Notes: generated from the letters alone by a model not told the origin. Positions 52,967 to 62,402 are shown, counted from the stretch's first letter. The stretch: DNA of 64,000 nucleotides from an uncultured Lachnospiraceae bacterium (GCA_910586255.1 CAJUHR010000016.1:31939-95938), one strand, 5' to 3'. Numbers and translations are program-made.

Positions 52967-53407
52967 ATGACACCTATCTATTGGCTGATTGTCTTTGTGG
53001 TGTTGGTGGGAATCGAGATAGCCACTATGGCATTGACTACGATCTGGTTTGCCGGAGGCGCGGTTGTGGCATTTTTATTTTCTTTATTTCATACCAGCAC
53101 AGAGCTTCAGCTGGGCGCGTTTGTGATTACATCATTTTTGCTGCTGTTCCTTACCAGACCGTTTGCGTCAAAGTTTGTCAACAGCCAGACAGTCAAAACC
53201 AATGCGGCGGAGCTGATCGGCAAGACAGCCAGAGTTACGGCAGAGATCAATAATGAATCCGGCACAGGAACAGCCATTGTGGGCGGTCAGGAATGGACAG
53301 CCAGGGCGGCAAAGGCCGGGGAGATTTATCAGGCCGGAACTATGGTAAGGATTCTGGAGATCCAGGGAGTAAAGCTGATTGTAGAAAAGTTACAGGAGGA
53401 AGCATAA
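52967..53407 (+). CDS. NfeD family membrane protein
   Basis: 146 aa. Two or three membrane helices (about 5-70, including WLIVFVVLVGIEIATMAL) and a C-terminal OB-like domain (about 80-146, LIGKTARVTAEI, GQEWTARAAKAGE) match short NfeD proteins. NfeD partners with SPFH proteins in membrane microdomains. The next gene is its SPFH partner, 1 bp later. AAAGGAGGC precedes the ATG. Confidence 0.9.
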   Translation: MTPIYWLIVFVVLVGIEIATMALTTIWFAGGAVVAFLFSLFHTSTELQLGAFVITSFLLLFLTRPFASKFVNSQTVKTNAAELIGKTARVTAEINNESGTGTAIVGGQEWTARAAKAGEIYQAGTMVRILEIQGVKLIVEKLQEEA

Positions 53408-53408
53408 T

Positions 53409-54332
53409 ATGGGAGTTGTGATTACTTTTTTGACACTGTTGATTGTCATACTGATTGTTCTGGTTTCCTGTGTCCGCATTGTACCTCAGGCCAATGCCCT
53501 GGTGGTGGAGCGGCTGGGCGCTTATCTGGGAACCTGGCATGTGGGCGTTCATTTTCTTTTACCCTTTATGGACCGGGTGGCCAAGAAGGTGGTTTTAAAG
53601 GAGCAGGTGGTGGACTTTGCTCCCCAGCCGGTGATTACCAAGGATAATGTTACCATGCGCATTGACACAGTGGTGTTTTTTCAGATTACGGATCCGAAGC
53701 TTTTTGCCTATGGGGTGGAGAATCCAATTATGGCCATCGAGAATCTGACAGCCACCACTCTGAGAAATATTATCGGTGATCTGGAGCTGGATCAGACACT
53801 TACCTCCCGGGAAACCATCAATACCAAGATGCGGGCATCTCTGGATGTGGCCACAGATCCATGGGGAATCAAGGTCAACCGGGTAGAGCTTAAGAATATT
53901 ATCCCGCCGGCGGCTATTCAGGATGCCATGGAGAAGCAGATGAAGGCGGAGCGTGAACGGCGCGAGGCGATTCTGCGGGCGGAGGGCGAAAAGAAGTCTA
54001 CGATTCTGGTGGCAGAAGGCAAGAAGGAATCAGCAATTCTGGATGCAGAGGCAGATAAGCAGGCAGCGATTCTCCACGCAGAGGCAGAGAAGGAGAAGAG
54101 GATCAAGGAGGCTGAAGGTGAGGCACAGGCAATTCTTAAGGTGCAGCAGGCCAATGCAGACGGTATCCGTTACTTAAAGGAGGCAGGGGCAGATGAGGCA
54201 GTGCTAAGACTGAAGAGTCTGGAGGCCTTTATCGCGGCAGCCGATGGAAAGGCAACCAAAATCATTATTCCGTCAGAGCTCCAGGGGATTGCCGGCCTGG
54301 TCAAATCGATCACCGAGGTTGGGAAGGAATAA
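53409..54332 (+). CDS. SPFH/stomatin-like (band 7) membrane protein
   Basis: 307 aa. An N-terminal membrane helix (about 3-22) is followed by the band 7 domain (about 28-185, IVPQANALVVERLGAYLGTW, TLRNIIGDLELDQTLTSRE). Then comes a long coiled coil rich in Ala/Glu (about 185-250, repeated AILDAEADKQAAILHAEA). It likely oligomerises into membrane scaffolds with NfeD. The gene is immediately after the NfeD gene. Confidence 0.93.
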   Translation: MGVVITFLTLLIVILIVLVSCVRIVPQANALVVERLGAYLGTWHVGVHFLLPFMDRVAKKVVLKEQVVDFAPQPVITKDNVTMRIDTVVFFQITDPKLFAYGVENPIMAIENLTATTLRNIIGDLELDQTLTSRETINTKMRASLDVATDPWGIKVNRVELKNIIPPAAIQDAMEKQMKAERERREAILRAEGEKKSTILVAEGKKESAILDAEADKQAAILHAEAEKEKRIKEAEGEAQAILKVQQANADGIRYLKEAGADEAVLRLKSLEAFIAAADGKATKIIIPSELQGIAGLVKSITEVGKE

Positions 54333-54362
54333 TCATTGGGACAGACATGAAACCAAAAGGTC

Positions 54363-54400
54363 AGAGAGGGCGATGGATTGCTCTCTCTGTCTCTTTATTT
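54363..54400 (+). terminator. Terminator of the NfeD-SPFH unit
   Basis: AGAGAGGGC pairs with GCTCTCTCT, with one mismatch, followed by GTCTCTTTATTT. Confidence 0.55.
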
Positions 54401-54533
54401 GCACGTGTAGTAGTTCAGAGGCAATGTCAGCAGCTGAGGCGGGCGTCATCCGCACAGGACTTGACAGTCCCTGTTCCATATAGTAAGTTATAGACATGAA
54501 TACAAAAAGTATATTACGGAGGAGACTGATCTT

Positions 54534-55529
54534 ATGAAGCTGAAAGGAAGAAACTTTCTTACATTAAAGGATTTTACCCCTGAGGAGATTTTATATCTGC
54601 TGGATCTGGCCGCAGAATTGAAGCAAAAGAAGAAAGCAGGAATTCCCGCTGAGCTTTGCCGCGGAAAGAATATAGCACTTATATTTGAAAAGACCAGTAC
54701 CAGAACCCGCTGTTCCTTTGAGGTTGCGGCACAGGATCTGGGCATGGGGAGCACCTATCTGGATCCCTCTGGTTCTCAGATAGGCAAGAAGGAGAGTATT
54801 GCTGACACAGCCAGAGTACTGGGAAGGATCTATGACGGAATCGAGTACCGGGGATATGGCCAGGAGATTGTGGAGGAGTTGGCCAGATATGCGGGAGTTC
54901 CTGTGTGGAATGGCCTGACCAATGAATATCATCCCACCCAGATTTTAGCGGATATGCTGACCATCAGGGAGAATTTTGGAAAGCTTTCGGGACTCAAGCT
55001 GGTCTATATGGGAGATGCCCGCTATAATATGGGAAATTCTCTGATGGTTGGCTGTGCCAAGCTGGGAATGGATTTTGTGGCCTGCGCGCCGAATAAATAT
55101 TTCCCGTCTCCTGAGCTGGTGGCCCAATGTGAAGAATATGCAAAGGAATCGGGCAGCGCCATTACCCTGACAGAGAACGTGGCGGCAGGAACATCCGGTG
55201 CAGATGTGATCTACACGGATGTATGGGTATCCATGGGTGAGCCGGAGGAAGTGTGGGAGGAGCGAATCCGAGAACTGACTCCTTACCGGGTGACATCTCA
55301 GGTAATGGCAAACGCGGGAGAGAAGGCTATTTTTCTCCACTGCCTGCCTGCCTTCCATGATTTAAAGACCAGGATCGGCAAGGAGATGGGAGAGCGGTTT
55401 GGCATCACGGAGATGGAAGTGACCAATGAGGTGTTTGAGTCCGCTCAGTCAAAAGTCTTTGATGAGGCGGAAAACCGCATGCATACCATTAAGGCGGTGA
55501 TGGCTGCCACACTGACGGAGACGGAATAG
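54534..55529 (+). CDS. argF: Ornithine carbamoyltransferase
   Basis: 331 aa. Carbamoyl-phosphate motif STRTRCSFE, the HPTQILADMLTIRE block and the ornithine motif FLHCLPAFHD are all present. It makes citrulline from ornithine and carbamoyl phosphate. With no arc genes nearby the biosynthetic role (argF) is as likely as the catabolic one (arcB). A TTGACA at 54461 may be its -35, but no good -10 follows. ACGGAGGAG precedes the ATG. Confidence 0.94.
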   Translation: MKLKGRNFLTLKDFTPEEILYLLDLAAELKQKKKAGIPAELCRGKNIALIFEKTSTRTRCSFEVAAQDLGMGSTYLDPSGSQIGKKESIADTARVLGRIYDGIEYRGYGQEIVEELARYAGVPVWNGLTNEYHPTQILADMLTIRENFGKLSGLKLVYMGDARYNMGNSLMVGCAKLGMDFVACAPNKYFPSPELVAQCEEYAKESGSAITLTENVAAGTSGADVIYTDVWVSMGEPEEVWEERIRELTPYRVTSQVMANAGEKAIFLHCLPAFHDLKTRIGKEMGERFGITEMEVTNEVFESAQSKVFDEAENRMHTIKAVMAATLTETE

Positions 55530-55537
55530 GAGTGGAA

Positions 55538-55840
55538 ATGGCAAATCAGGAAAGAAAGAGAAATCTCCGCAATGATGCGATGATGCTGGATATTCTCCAC
55601 ATCATAATCGGAATTTTGGTTGTGATTTGCGCGGTGCTGGCATTTCTGGAACCGGAAAAAAATCAATTTTTGTTTCCAATAATTTTCTGGCTGGCAGCTT
55701 TTCTCAATGGTGTAAGCGGCTGGCATCGTTTAAAGAACAGCGGGAGAGATAAAAAGCGCAAAATAAGCGGGGCTTCTCTGTGCGGGGTTGCCTTTGTGCT
55801 GATTTTGCTGGGGGCGGCCAGTGCCATAAGTATTATGTGA
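55538..55840 (+). CDS. Small three-helix membrane protein
   Basis: 100 aa from the ATG at 55538 (AGGAG 6 nt before; a GTG at 55532 is less likely). Three hydrophobic helices (about 19-36, 44-62, 80-98) are separated by basic loops, including KKRKISG. It lies 8 bp after argF and 29 bp before birA. Its function is not recognised; it looks like a DUF-type integral protein common in Lachnospiraceae. Confidence 0.75.
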   Translation: MANQERKRNLRNDAMMLDILHIIIGILVVICAVLAFLEPEKNQFLFPIIFWLAAFLNGVSGWHRLKNSGRDKKRKISGASLCGVAFVLILLGAASAISIM

Positions 55841-55869
55841 CATGGCACAGCAGTTTTTCGGAGGTAAGG

Positions 55870-56847
55870 GTGAAAGAAAAGATATTAAAGATACTAAAGG
55901 ATACAAGAGACTATGTGTCAGGACAGGAGCTGTGTGAGCATCTGGGCGTCTCCAGAACCGCTGTGTGGAAGGTGATCCGGCAACTGCAGGAGGACGGCTA
56001 TGCCATTGAGGCTGTCCGTAACCGAGGATATTGTCTGAGGGAAAGCGGAGATGTGTTTACCAGGGAGGAGCTGGCCGCTACGCTTTCTACGGATTGGGTC
56101 GGAAGGAACCTGGTCTTTTTGGATCTGGTGGATTCCACAAACAACAAGGCACGTCATCTGGCGGAGCAGGGAGCGCCGGAGGGAACGCTGGTGGTGGCAG
56201 TGGAACAGAGCGCCGGAAAAGGAAGAAGAGGCAGATCCTGGGTATCTGCAGGGGGAGACGGCGTGTGGATGAGCCTCCTTTTAAGACCGGACTTTATGCC
56301 GGAATGTGCATCCATGCTGACGCTGGTGGCAGCTTTGGCTGTGGAGGAGGCCATCCGTCAGGTCACAGGGCTTAAAAGCCGGATCAAATGGCCCAATGAT
56401 GTGATTTTAAATGAAAAAAAGGTCTGCGGGATTTTGACAGAGATGAGCACGGAGATGGAATCCATTCACTATGTGATCATCGGCATTGGGATCAATGTGG
56501 GGATTCGGGAATTTCCGGAGGAGATTCGGAATGTGGCCACCTCTCTGGCTCTGTGTACTGAAAAGTCTGTAAAGCGGGCAGAGCTGGCAGCCGCGGTGGC
56601 AAAGGCGTGGGAGCACTATTATGGCAGATTCCTTCAGACCATGGATCTGAGCCTTTTGATGGAGGCGTATAATGAGAGACTGATAAACAGGGACCGTCAG
56701 GTAAAGGTGACAGGATCCGCTGCGGGATGTACGGGAATCGCAAGAGGAATCAATAAAAAAGGAGAGCTTCTGGTGGAGACGGAGGAGGGACTTAAGGCTG
56801 TAATGTCTGGAGAGGTCTCGGTCAGAGGAATATATGGCTATGTCTGA
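55870..56847 (+). CDS. birA: Bifunctional biotin operon repressor / biotin-protein ligase
   Basis: 325 aa from a GTG at 55870 after CGGAGGTAAG. The N-terminal winged helix (about 1-60, LCEHLGVSRTAVWKVIRQL) binds DNA. The ligase core has the signature GKGRRGRSWVS, KWPNDVILN and the C-terminal SH3-like domain (about 280-325). It attaches biotin to carboxylases and represses biotin genes. The longer open frame overlaps the previous gene and is not used. Confidence 0.95.
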   Translation: MKEKILKILKDTRDYVSGQELCEHLGVSRTAVWKVIRQLQEDGYAIEAVRNRGYCLRESGDVFTREELAATLSTDWVGRNLVFLDLVDSTNNKARHLAEQGAPEGTLVVAVEQSAGKGRRGRSWVSAGGDGVWMSLLLRPDFMPECASMLTLVAALAVEEAIRQVTGLKSRIKWPNDVILNEKKVCGILTEMSTEMESIHYVIIGIGINVGIREFPEEIRNVATSLALCTEKSVKRAELAAAVAKAWEHYYGRFLQTMDLSLLMEAYNERLINRDRQVKVTGSAAGCTGIARGINKKGELLVETEEGLKAVMSGEVSVRGIYGYV

Positions 56848-57904
56848 GGTTATAATGGAAGAAACCCGGCGAGTTCAGTCTGCAGGAAAGCTTCTTTTGG
56901 CCTGGTACATGGCCAACAAACGGTCTTTGCCCTGGCGGGAAAATCCAGACCCTTACCGGGTATGGATCTCGGAAATTATGCTGCAGCAGACGAGAATCGA
57001 GGCGGTAAAGCCGTATTTCGAGCGGTTTATGAAAGAGCTTCCGGATATAGCCAGGCTGGCTTTGGTGGAGGATGACCGGTTGATGAAGCTGTGGGAGGGG
57101 CTGGGCTATTATAGCCGGGCCAGGAATTTAAAAAAGGCAGCGCAGATTCTTGTCCGGGATTATGACGGTCGTATGCCTTCCTCCTATGAACAGCTTATAA
57201 AACTGCCGGGGATTGGAAGCTACACTGCGGGAGCTATCGCTTCCATTGCCTTTGGAGAACCGGTTCCAGCAGTGGATGGCAATGTGTTGCGGGTGTTGTC
57301 CCGGGTCTTGGCCAGCCAGGAGGATATTTTAAAACAGTCAGTAAAAAGAAAAATGGACAAGCTGCTGACAGAGACCATGCCGGCAGATCATGCAGGGGCC
57401 TTTAATGAGGGTCTCATGGAGCTGGGGGAGACTGTATGTGTGCCTGGAGGACCTCCCAAATGCGGGATATGTCCTCTTGGCAAGCTTTGTCTTGCCTTCC
57501 AACAGGATCTTACATCTCGGATTCCGGTAAAATCTCCTGCCAAAAATCGCAGAAAGGAAGAAAAAACTGTGTGTATTTTAGAGAGCGGAGATGAGATCGG
57601 ACTTCGCAAGAGAGAGAACACAGGACTTTTGGCATCTCTTTATGAGCTTCCCAATGTGGAGGGCCATTTAAAGCCGGAGCAGGTAGCCTCTGCTTTTGGG
57701 CTGGAACCGGGAGAGATTCTGTCTGTCAAAAGTCTTCCGGAGTCAAAGCATATATTTTCCCACATAGAGTGGCACATGATTGGATATTGGGTTAAGATAA
57801 ACAGAAATTTGCCGAAAGATTATATTGCAGCAAAAAAAGAGGAATTAAAGACAATTTATCCTCTTCCGAATGCTTTTGGCAGGTATACAAAGCTGATAAA
57901 ATGA
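56834..57904 (+). CDS. mutY: A/G-specific adenine glycosylase MutY
   Basis: 356 aa. The helix-hairpin-helix KLPGIGSYTAGAIASIAFG with the catalytic Asp in VPAVDGNVLRV is followed by the iron-sulfur loop (CVPGGPPKCGICPLGKLC). A C-terminal NUDIX-like domain (about 235-355) recognises 8-oxoG. It removes A opposite 8-oxoG. The start overlaps the birA end; ATG at 56834 or 56840 are both possible, and I used 56834. Confidence 0.95.
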   Translation: MAMSEVIMEETRRVQSAGKLLLAWYMANKRSLPWRENPDPYRVWISEIMLQQTRIEAVKPYFERFMKELPDIARLALVEDDRLMKLWEGLGYYSRARNLKKAAQILVRDYDGRMPSSYEQLIKLPGIGSYTAGAIASIAFGEPVPAVDGNVLRVLSRVLASQEDILKQSVKRKMDKLLTETMPADHAGAFNEGLMELGETVCVPGGPPKCGICPLGKLCLAFQQDLTSRIPVKSPAKNRRKEEKTVCILESGDEIGLRKRENTGLLASLYELPNVEGHLKPEQVASAFGLEPGEILSVKSLPESKHIFSHIEWHMIGYWVKINRNLPKDYIAAKKEELKTIYPLPNAFGRYTKLIK

Positions 57905-57933
57905 GGATAATGAAAGGGAGGTGAGCATCCGGC

Positions 57934-58854
57934 ATGGAAAAAGAAAAGAAAATGCTGTTGATTATCAATCCCAAATCCGGTAAAGAGCGGATAAAGAACC
58001 GCCTTCTGGCGATTCTGGATATTTTTATAAAAGAAGGATATCAGATTCAGGTATATATTACACAGAAAGCCTTAGATGCAAAAGAGATGGCCCGCGCACA
58101 GGGAGGCGACATGGATCTGATTGTCTGCAGCGGTGGTGACGGAACCTTAAATGAGACTATCTCCGGCATGATGGAGCTTGAACATCGTCCTCCACTGGGA
58201 TACATTCCGGCTGGCTCCACAAATGACTTTGCGTCAAGCCTGAAGCTTCCCAGACGAATGGCAGACGCGGCCATGGCGGCGGCGTCAGGAGAGCCCTGCC
58301 CTATCGATGTGGGAAGATTTCAGGAAAATCAGTATTTTGTGTATGTGGCCGGGTTCGGCGCCTTTACAGAGGTTTCTTATTTGACCTCCCAGGATAAGAA
58401 AAATCTTTTGGGCCACCAGGCCTATGTGCTGGAAGGTGTGAAAAGCCTGACCACAATCCGGGAATATTCCATGAAGATTGAGAGCGATGATCAGAGCTAT
58501 GAGGGGAATTTTATCTTTGGTATGGTTACCAACACAATCAGTGTGGGAGGCTTTAAGGGCCTGGTAAGTCAAAACGTATCCCTTTCGGACGGACTTTTCG
58601 AGGTGCTTTTAATTCGTGTTCCCAAGACGCCTCTGGAATTAAGCGGCATTGTGTCCAGTCTTCTCTTGAAAGAGGAGCATGAGATGGTGCACAAGTTCAA
58701 GACCCGCGCCCTGAGGGTGGAGACGACCGAGCCGGTGGACTGGGTGCTGGACGGAGAGTTCGGCGGCAGTCATACGGTTGTTTATCTGGAAAATCTATAC
58801 CGACAGATTGAGATCCGAAAAAATCCGTCCAGAAAACTCCTGCCTGAACAGTAA
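57934..58854 (+). CDS. Diacylglycerol kinase-family lipid kinase (YegS/DgkB-like)
   Basis: 306 aa. The catalytic domain has NPKSGK, CSGGDGTLNETISG and PAGSTNDFA. The C-terminal beta domain follows (about 130-300). Such proteins phosphorylate diacylglycerol or related lipids; sequence does not tell which. AAAGGGAGGTG lies before the ATG. Confidence 0.92.
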   Translation: MEKEKKMLLIINPKSGKERIKNRLLAILDIFIKEGYQIQVYITQKALDAKEMARAQGGDMDLIVCSGGDGTLNETISGMMELEHRPPLGYIPAGSTNDFASSLKLPRRMADAAMAAASGEPCPIDVGRFQENQYFVYVAGFGAFTEVSYLTSQDKKNLLGHQAYVLEGVKSLTTIREYSMKIESDDQSYEGNFIFGMVTNTISVGGFKGLVSQNVSLSDGLFEVLLIRVPKTPLELSGIVSSLLLKEEHEMVHKFKTRALRVETTEPVDWVLDGEFGGSHTVVYLENLYRQIEIRKNPSRKLLPEQ

Positions 58855-58893
58855 CTGTTTGAAAAATGATTTGAAAAATGATGGAAGAAAATG

Positions 58894-58922
58894 TTGAAAA
58901 TTGAAGTTTAATGTTATATAAT
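58894..58922 (+). promoter_or_regulatory. Sigma-A promoter of rpoD
   Basis: TTGAAA (58894-58899), 17-bp spacer, TATAAT (58917-58922). Confidence 0.85.
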
Positions 58923-58975
58923 AATTAGTTGAGTAATAGGCTCTTATGTTACCTTTATGTGAAAGGACGTTACCT

Positions 58976-60106
58976 GTGGAAAAAGACAATTTTTTAGAAA
59001 AGCTGAAAAAGCTGGTGGAAGTTGCCAAGACAAAACACAATGCACTGGATGTGGCTGAGATCAATGATTTTTTTATGGGGGACAATCTGACGCCTGACCA
59101 GATGGAACAGATTTACAGCTATCTGGAGGAGCGGCGGGTGGATGTGATTCCGGTCATTGATGAAAGCCTGATGGCCGAGGAGCCGCTTTTGCTGGATGAT
59201 GATGATTTTGCCGGGGATGACAGCTTCTTGAAGGAAGCGGAAGATATTGACCTGGATGCGGTAGACCTTCTGGAGGGAATCGGTACAGAGGATCCGGTGC
59301 GAATGTATTTAAAGGAAATTGGAACAGTGCCTTTGTTGAGTGCGGACGAGGAGTTGGTTCTGGCAAAAAGAAAGGCAGAAGGTGACGAGCATGCCAAGGA
59401 AAGGCTGATCGAGGCAAATCTGCGTCTTGTTGTCAGCATTGCCAAAAGATATACCGGCAGAGGCATGAGCTTTTTGGACCTTGTGCAGGAGGGCAATCTG
59501 GGCCTTATCAAGGGTGTGGAGAAATTTGATTATACAAAAGGATATAAACTGAGTACATATGCTACTTGGTGGATTCGGCAGTCCGTGACCAGGGCGCTTG
59601 CAGACCAGGCACGTACCATCCGCGTACCGGTGCATATGGTGGAGACTATCAACAAAATGTCCAAGATGCAGAGAAAGCTCACCCTGGAGCTGGGATATGA
59701 GCCGTCTGTGGGCGAGCTGGCTTCTGCTCTGGATATGTCGGAGGAGAAGGTGATGGAGATCATGCAGATTGCCAGAGAGCCGGCTTCTCTGGAGACGCCC
59801 ATCGGTGAGGAGGATGACTCCAATCTGGGTGATTTTGTGGCAGACAACAATGTGGTGACTCCTGAGGGAAACGTGGAGTCAGTGATGCTGAGAGAACATA
59901 TTGATGCTTTGCTGGGAGATCTCAAGGAGAGGGAGCGGCAGGTGATCGTGCTGCGTTTTGGCCTGGAGGACGGTCATCCCCGCACTTTGGAGGAAGTAGG
60001 CAAGGAGTTTAATGTTACCCGTGAGCGCATCCGCCAGATAGAGGCCAAGGCTCTGCGCAAACTGCGCAATCCGGTGAGAAGCAAGCGGATTCGGGATTTT
60101 TTGTAA
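58976..60106 (+). CDS. rpoD: Primary RNA polymerase sigma factor
   Basis: 376 aa from a GTG at 58976, 7 nt after GAAAGGACG; the ATG at 58946 precedes that ribosome site. Region 1.1 is at the N-terminus (about 1-70), then an acidic linker and region 1.2 (DPVRMYLKEIGTVPLLS). Region 2 has FDYTKGYKLSTYATWWIRQ, followed by region 3. Region 4 has VTRERIRQIEAKALRKLR for the -35. It directs housekeeping transcription. It is usually paired with dnaG, which is not adjacent here. Confidence 0.97.
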   Translation: MEKDNFLEKLKKLVEVAKTKHNALDVAEINDFFMGDNLTPDQMEQIYSYLEERRVDVIPVIDESLMAEEPLLLDDDDFAGDDSFLKEAEDIDLDAVDLLEGIGTEDPVRMYLKEIGTVPLLSADEELVLAKRKAEGDEHAKERLIEANLRLVVSIAKRYTGRGMSFLDLVQEGNLGLIKGVEKFDYTKGYKLSTYATWWIRQSVTRALADQARTIRVPVHMVETINKMSKMQRKLTLELGYEPSVGELASALDMSEEKVMEIMQIAREPASLETPIGEEDDSNLGDFVADNNVVTPEGNVESVMLREHIDALLGDLKERERQVIVLRFGLEDGHPRTLEEVGKEFNVTRERIRQIEAKALRKLRNPVRSKRIRDFL

Positions 60107-60135
60107 TAGACAAACAGTATGATTAAGAGGTTTCT

Positions 60136-60816
60136 ATGAATCGGAGAAATTACCAGAAAGAGCTGGACAAAATCATACAGGAAAATGAGAGCAGGAGCCG
60201 GGTTCCCCGGCTCTTTCTCCATAGCTGCTGCGCCCCCTGCAGCAGCTATGTGCTGGAATATCTATCCCGGTATTTTGAGATCACGATATTTTATTACAAT
60301 CCCAATATTTCTCCCGGGGAAGAATATGAGAAGCGGGTCAGGGAACAAAAACGTCTGATCCGGGAACTGTCAGTGCATCAGCAAGCAGCGTTGAATCAGG
60401 GGAAGTGTGACAACTTCTACCCGGTTCACATGGTGGCCGGGCCCTATGAGCCCCAGCGTTTCTATGAGATGGCAAAAGGGCTGGAACAGGAGCCGGAGGG
60501 AGGTACGCGCTGCAAAAAATGTTATCGTCTGAGGCTTGAGGAGGCGGCCAGACTGGCAGCAGAGGGAGGCTATGATTATTTTACCACTACCTTATCCATC
60601 AGCCCCTTAAAGAATGCTCAGTGGCTAAATGAGATCGGGGAGGAGCTGGAAGCCATTTATTCAGTAAGGCATCTGCCCTCTGATTTTAAGAAAAGAAACG
60701 GATATCAGCGGTCTGTAGAGCTGTCTAAGGAGTACGGCCTGTACCGTCAGGATTATTGCGGATGCGTATTTTCCAGAGAGGAGAGAGCCTGTCAGACCAA
60801 CAGAGGTAAGCCGTGA
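60136..60816 (+). CDS. queH: Epoxyqueuosine reductase QueH
   Basis: 226 aa. Cys pairs HSCCAPCSSYVLEYL at the N-terminus and CKKCYRLRLEEAA plus YCGCVFS later match QueH, which binds an iron-sulfur cluster and iron. It performs the last step of queuosine synthesis in tRNA without cobalamin. The gene lies 29 bp after rpoD. Confidence 0.92.
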   Translation: MNRRNYQKELDKIIQENESRSRVPRLFLHSCCAPCSSYVLEYLSRYFEITIFYYNPNISPGEEYEKRVREQKRLIRELSVHQQAALNQGKCDNFYPVHMVAGPYEPQRFYEMAKGLEQEPEGGTRCKKCYRLRLEEAARLAAEGGYDYFTTTLSISPLKNAQWLNEIGEELEAIYSVRHLPSDFKKRNGYQRSVELSKEYGLYRQDYCGCVFSREERACQTNRGKP

Positions 60817-60889
60817 GAAGCTGCTGCAAACAGATATCAGGAATCTCGCAAAAACCTTGTGAAAAACGCCGGGAAATCTGTCTTTTAGC

Positions 60890-60918
60890 TTGACACTTAC
60901 CGCGATTTGTAATAAAAT
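60890..60918 (+). promoter_or_regulatory. Sigma-A promoter of ptsH
   Basis: TTGACA (60890-60895), 17-bp spacer, TAAAAT (60913-60918). Confidence 0.88.
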
Positions 60919-60990
60919 TTTAATGAGAGGTTCGTACTGAAAAGTATGAATTTGAGGGATTATAAATTAATTATAAAGGAGAAATGTGCC

Positions 60991-61257
60991 ATGCTTAGTA
61001 AGACTTTAACCATTGTAAATCCGTCCGGACTCCATTTAAGACCCGCAGGTGTTCTGTCCCAGACCGCTATGAAATTTAAATGTGACGTGTTGATTGAGTG
61101 CGGTGAGAAGAGAATCATTGCCAAGAGTGTGCTGAATGTGATGGCAGCAGGAATTAAGTCCGGTACTGAGATTACCCTGATTTGTGATGGCGAGGATGAG
61201 GCCGCCGCAATGGAGACTATTAGCCAGGCAATCGAGAGCGGTCTGGGTGAGATGTAA
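60991..61257 (+). CDS. ptsH: Phosphocarrier protein HPr
   Basis: 88 aa from the ATG at 60991, after AAAGGAG. The active His is in NPSGLHLRPAGVL. The regulatory Ser lies in AKSVLNVMAAG, so HPr kinase control of carbon catabolism is plausible. It passes phosphate from EI to sugar-specific EII proteins. ptsI is not adjacent, so this is an unlinked ptsH or an HPr paralogue. Confidence 0.95.
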   Translation: MLSKTLTIVNPSGLHLRPAGVLSQTAMKFKCDVLIECGEKRIIAKSVLNVMAAGIKSGTEITLICDGEDEAAAMETISQAIESGLGEM

Positions 61258-61329
61258 TACCTGACTGAGATTGTATCATCCATTAAGGATGAGTGACGAT
61301 TCGCGTTTTGGATGATTATGAGAATGAAG

Positions 61330-61355
61330 GTAACAGTTTGAGGGTGAACTGTTAC
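61330..61355. repeat. Minimal dispersed element
   Basis: GTAACAGTT-TGAGGGTG-AACTGTTAC: the outer ends of the dispersed family with almost no interior. It sits between ptsH and its terminator. Confidence 0.7.
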
Positions 61356-61368
61356 AAATGAAGACGGA

Positions 61369-61412
61369 CACACGCGCATGGGGGCGGAGGGCCTTGATGC
61401 GCGTGTGTTTTT
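61369..61412 (+). terminator. ptsH terminator
   Basis: CACACGCGCAT (61369-61379) pairs perfectly with ATGCGCGTGTG (61397-61407), followed by TTTTTA. Confidence 0.85.
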
Positions 61413-61500
61413 ATGTGTGCGGGTCCGCATAAGGGGACGTTTCTATAACAGCATGTGGGTCCGCCGGAAGCAGGGGAAAATCTCCTCTGTTTGATTAAGA

Positions 61501-61734
61501 CTAATTCTCAATAAAATCAAGATTGGCATTAATACTGTGCAGATAGATGTCTTGAAGAAATCTTTCTTTATCTTTATTGTGTAAGTCCTCGATCAAAGCA
61601 GTGTGGCGGACCCTTTGAATATCAGGATCTGCACGAAGCTTGGAGAAAGAGGAAATCAGCTCTACCCGAATACGAAGCATCTCCCAGAACTGAATCAGCG
61701 TTTGAAAAGGCTGTTTGCTGACGGTATAAGCCAT
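61501..61734 (-). CDS. Hypothetical 77-aa protein, possibly a remnant
   Basis: The frame starts MAYTVSKQPFQTLIQF and is charged and helical, with a plausible natural composition (IEDLHNKDKERFLQDIYLH). No ribosome site precedes it, and it is surrounded by relics and repeats. It may be a gene fragment. No family was recognised. Confidence 0.35.
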   Translation of the reverse strand: MAYTVSKQPFQTLIQFWEMLRIRVELISSFSKLRADPDIQRVRHTALIEDLHNKDKERFLQDIYLHSINANLDFIEN

Positions 61735-61774
61735 ATAAAGTCATAGACATGCCTTTTTTCATGTTGCATATACG

Positions 61775-61806
61775 GTTACGTTCACAGGGTGCCTGTGAAC
61801 AGTAAC
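61775..61806. repeat. Small dispersed element at the end of the IS630 relic
   Basis: GTTACGTTCACAGG-GTG-CCTGTGAACAGTAAC. Its core hairpin matches the one at 12846-12866. It lies only 5 bp from where transposase homology stops. Confidence 0.75.
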
Positions 61807-61810
61807 AGCG

Positions 61811-62315
61811 TAATATGGATCATTTTCTTTGGGGATGCACCAGTATTTACTTAAATGCGGCTTCAGCTGGATTGTGTTCAGTATTGTGCCAATAGTTGTA
61901 TGGGATACCGATATAATATAGTTCTTTTCCATACAGTGTTCAGCCAGGAGACGCAGATTCTATTTTGCATACCCTTTTGGAGGCGGGCTTAATGCAGTTG
62001 CGATCACATGGGCTTCAAAATCACCCGTGATTTTTGACATGGTTTCCGGAGTCAGCCGTGTTTTACGGTTCAGAGCGGCATCCGGCCCTTCTTCACAGTA
62101 TGCTTTCCGTATATTATTAATGGTAGGAAGCGATACCCCGAATATTTCCGCAAGTTCCCGGTTGCTTTTCTTCCTGTCGGGGAAGGTATCATTTTTGTTC
62201 AACAGGATATTGGCATGCATAATTGTTCTTGCGGATGAATGTCCATCTTACGGATTTTGTTCAGGGTAGCAATGTCATTTTCTGTCAGAAACACTTGGTA
62301 ATTCTTTTTTGGCAT
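61811..62315 (-). mobile_element. Truncated IS630-family transposase relic
   Basis: Reading the minus strand from 62315: MPKKNYQVFLTENDIATLNK, then a frameshift near 62220 into MHANILLNKNDTFPDRKKSN and the helix-turn-helix NRELAEIFGVSLPTINNIRK. RKTRLTPETMSKITGDF and SPPPKGYAK follow, then a stop codon near 61960. After the stop, homology resumes (LRLLAEHCMEKNYIISVSHTTIG, in parts) to HLSKYWCIP and ENDPYY at about 61812, where it ends. The DDE catalytic half is absent. No intact terminal repeats were seen. Confidence 0.75.
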
Positions 62316-62402
62316 AAAAACACTCTCCTTTTTTATCTGAGTATATCATGCCAGAGGGGAATACCAATTCGTTTTTGATAGACTTTTAAACTTTACAAGG
62401 CA

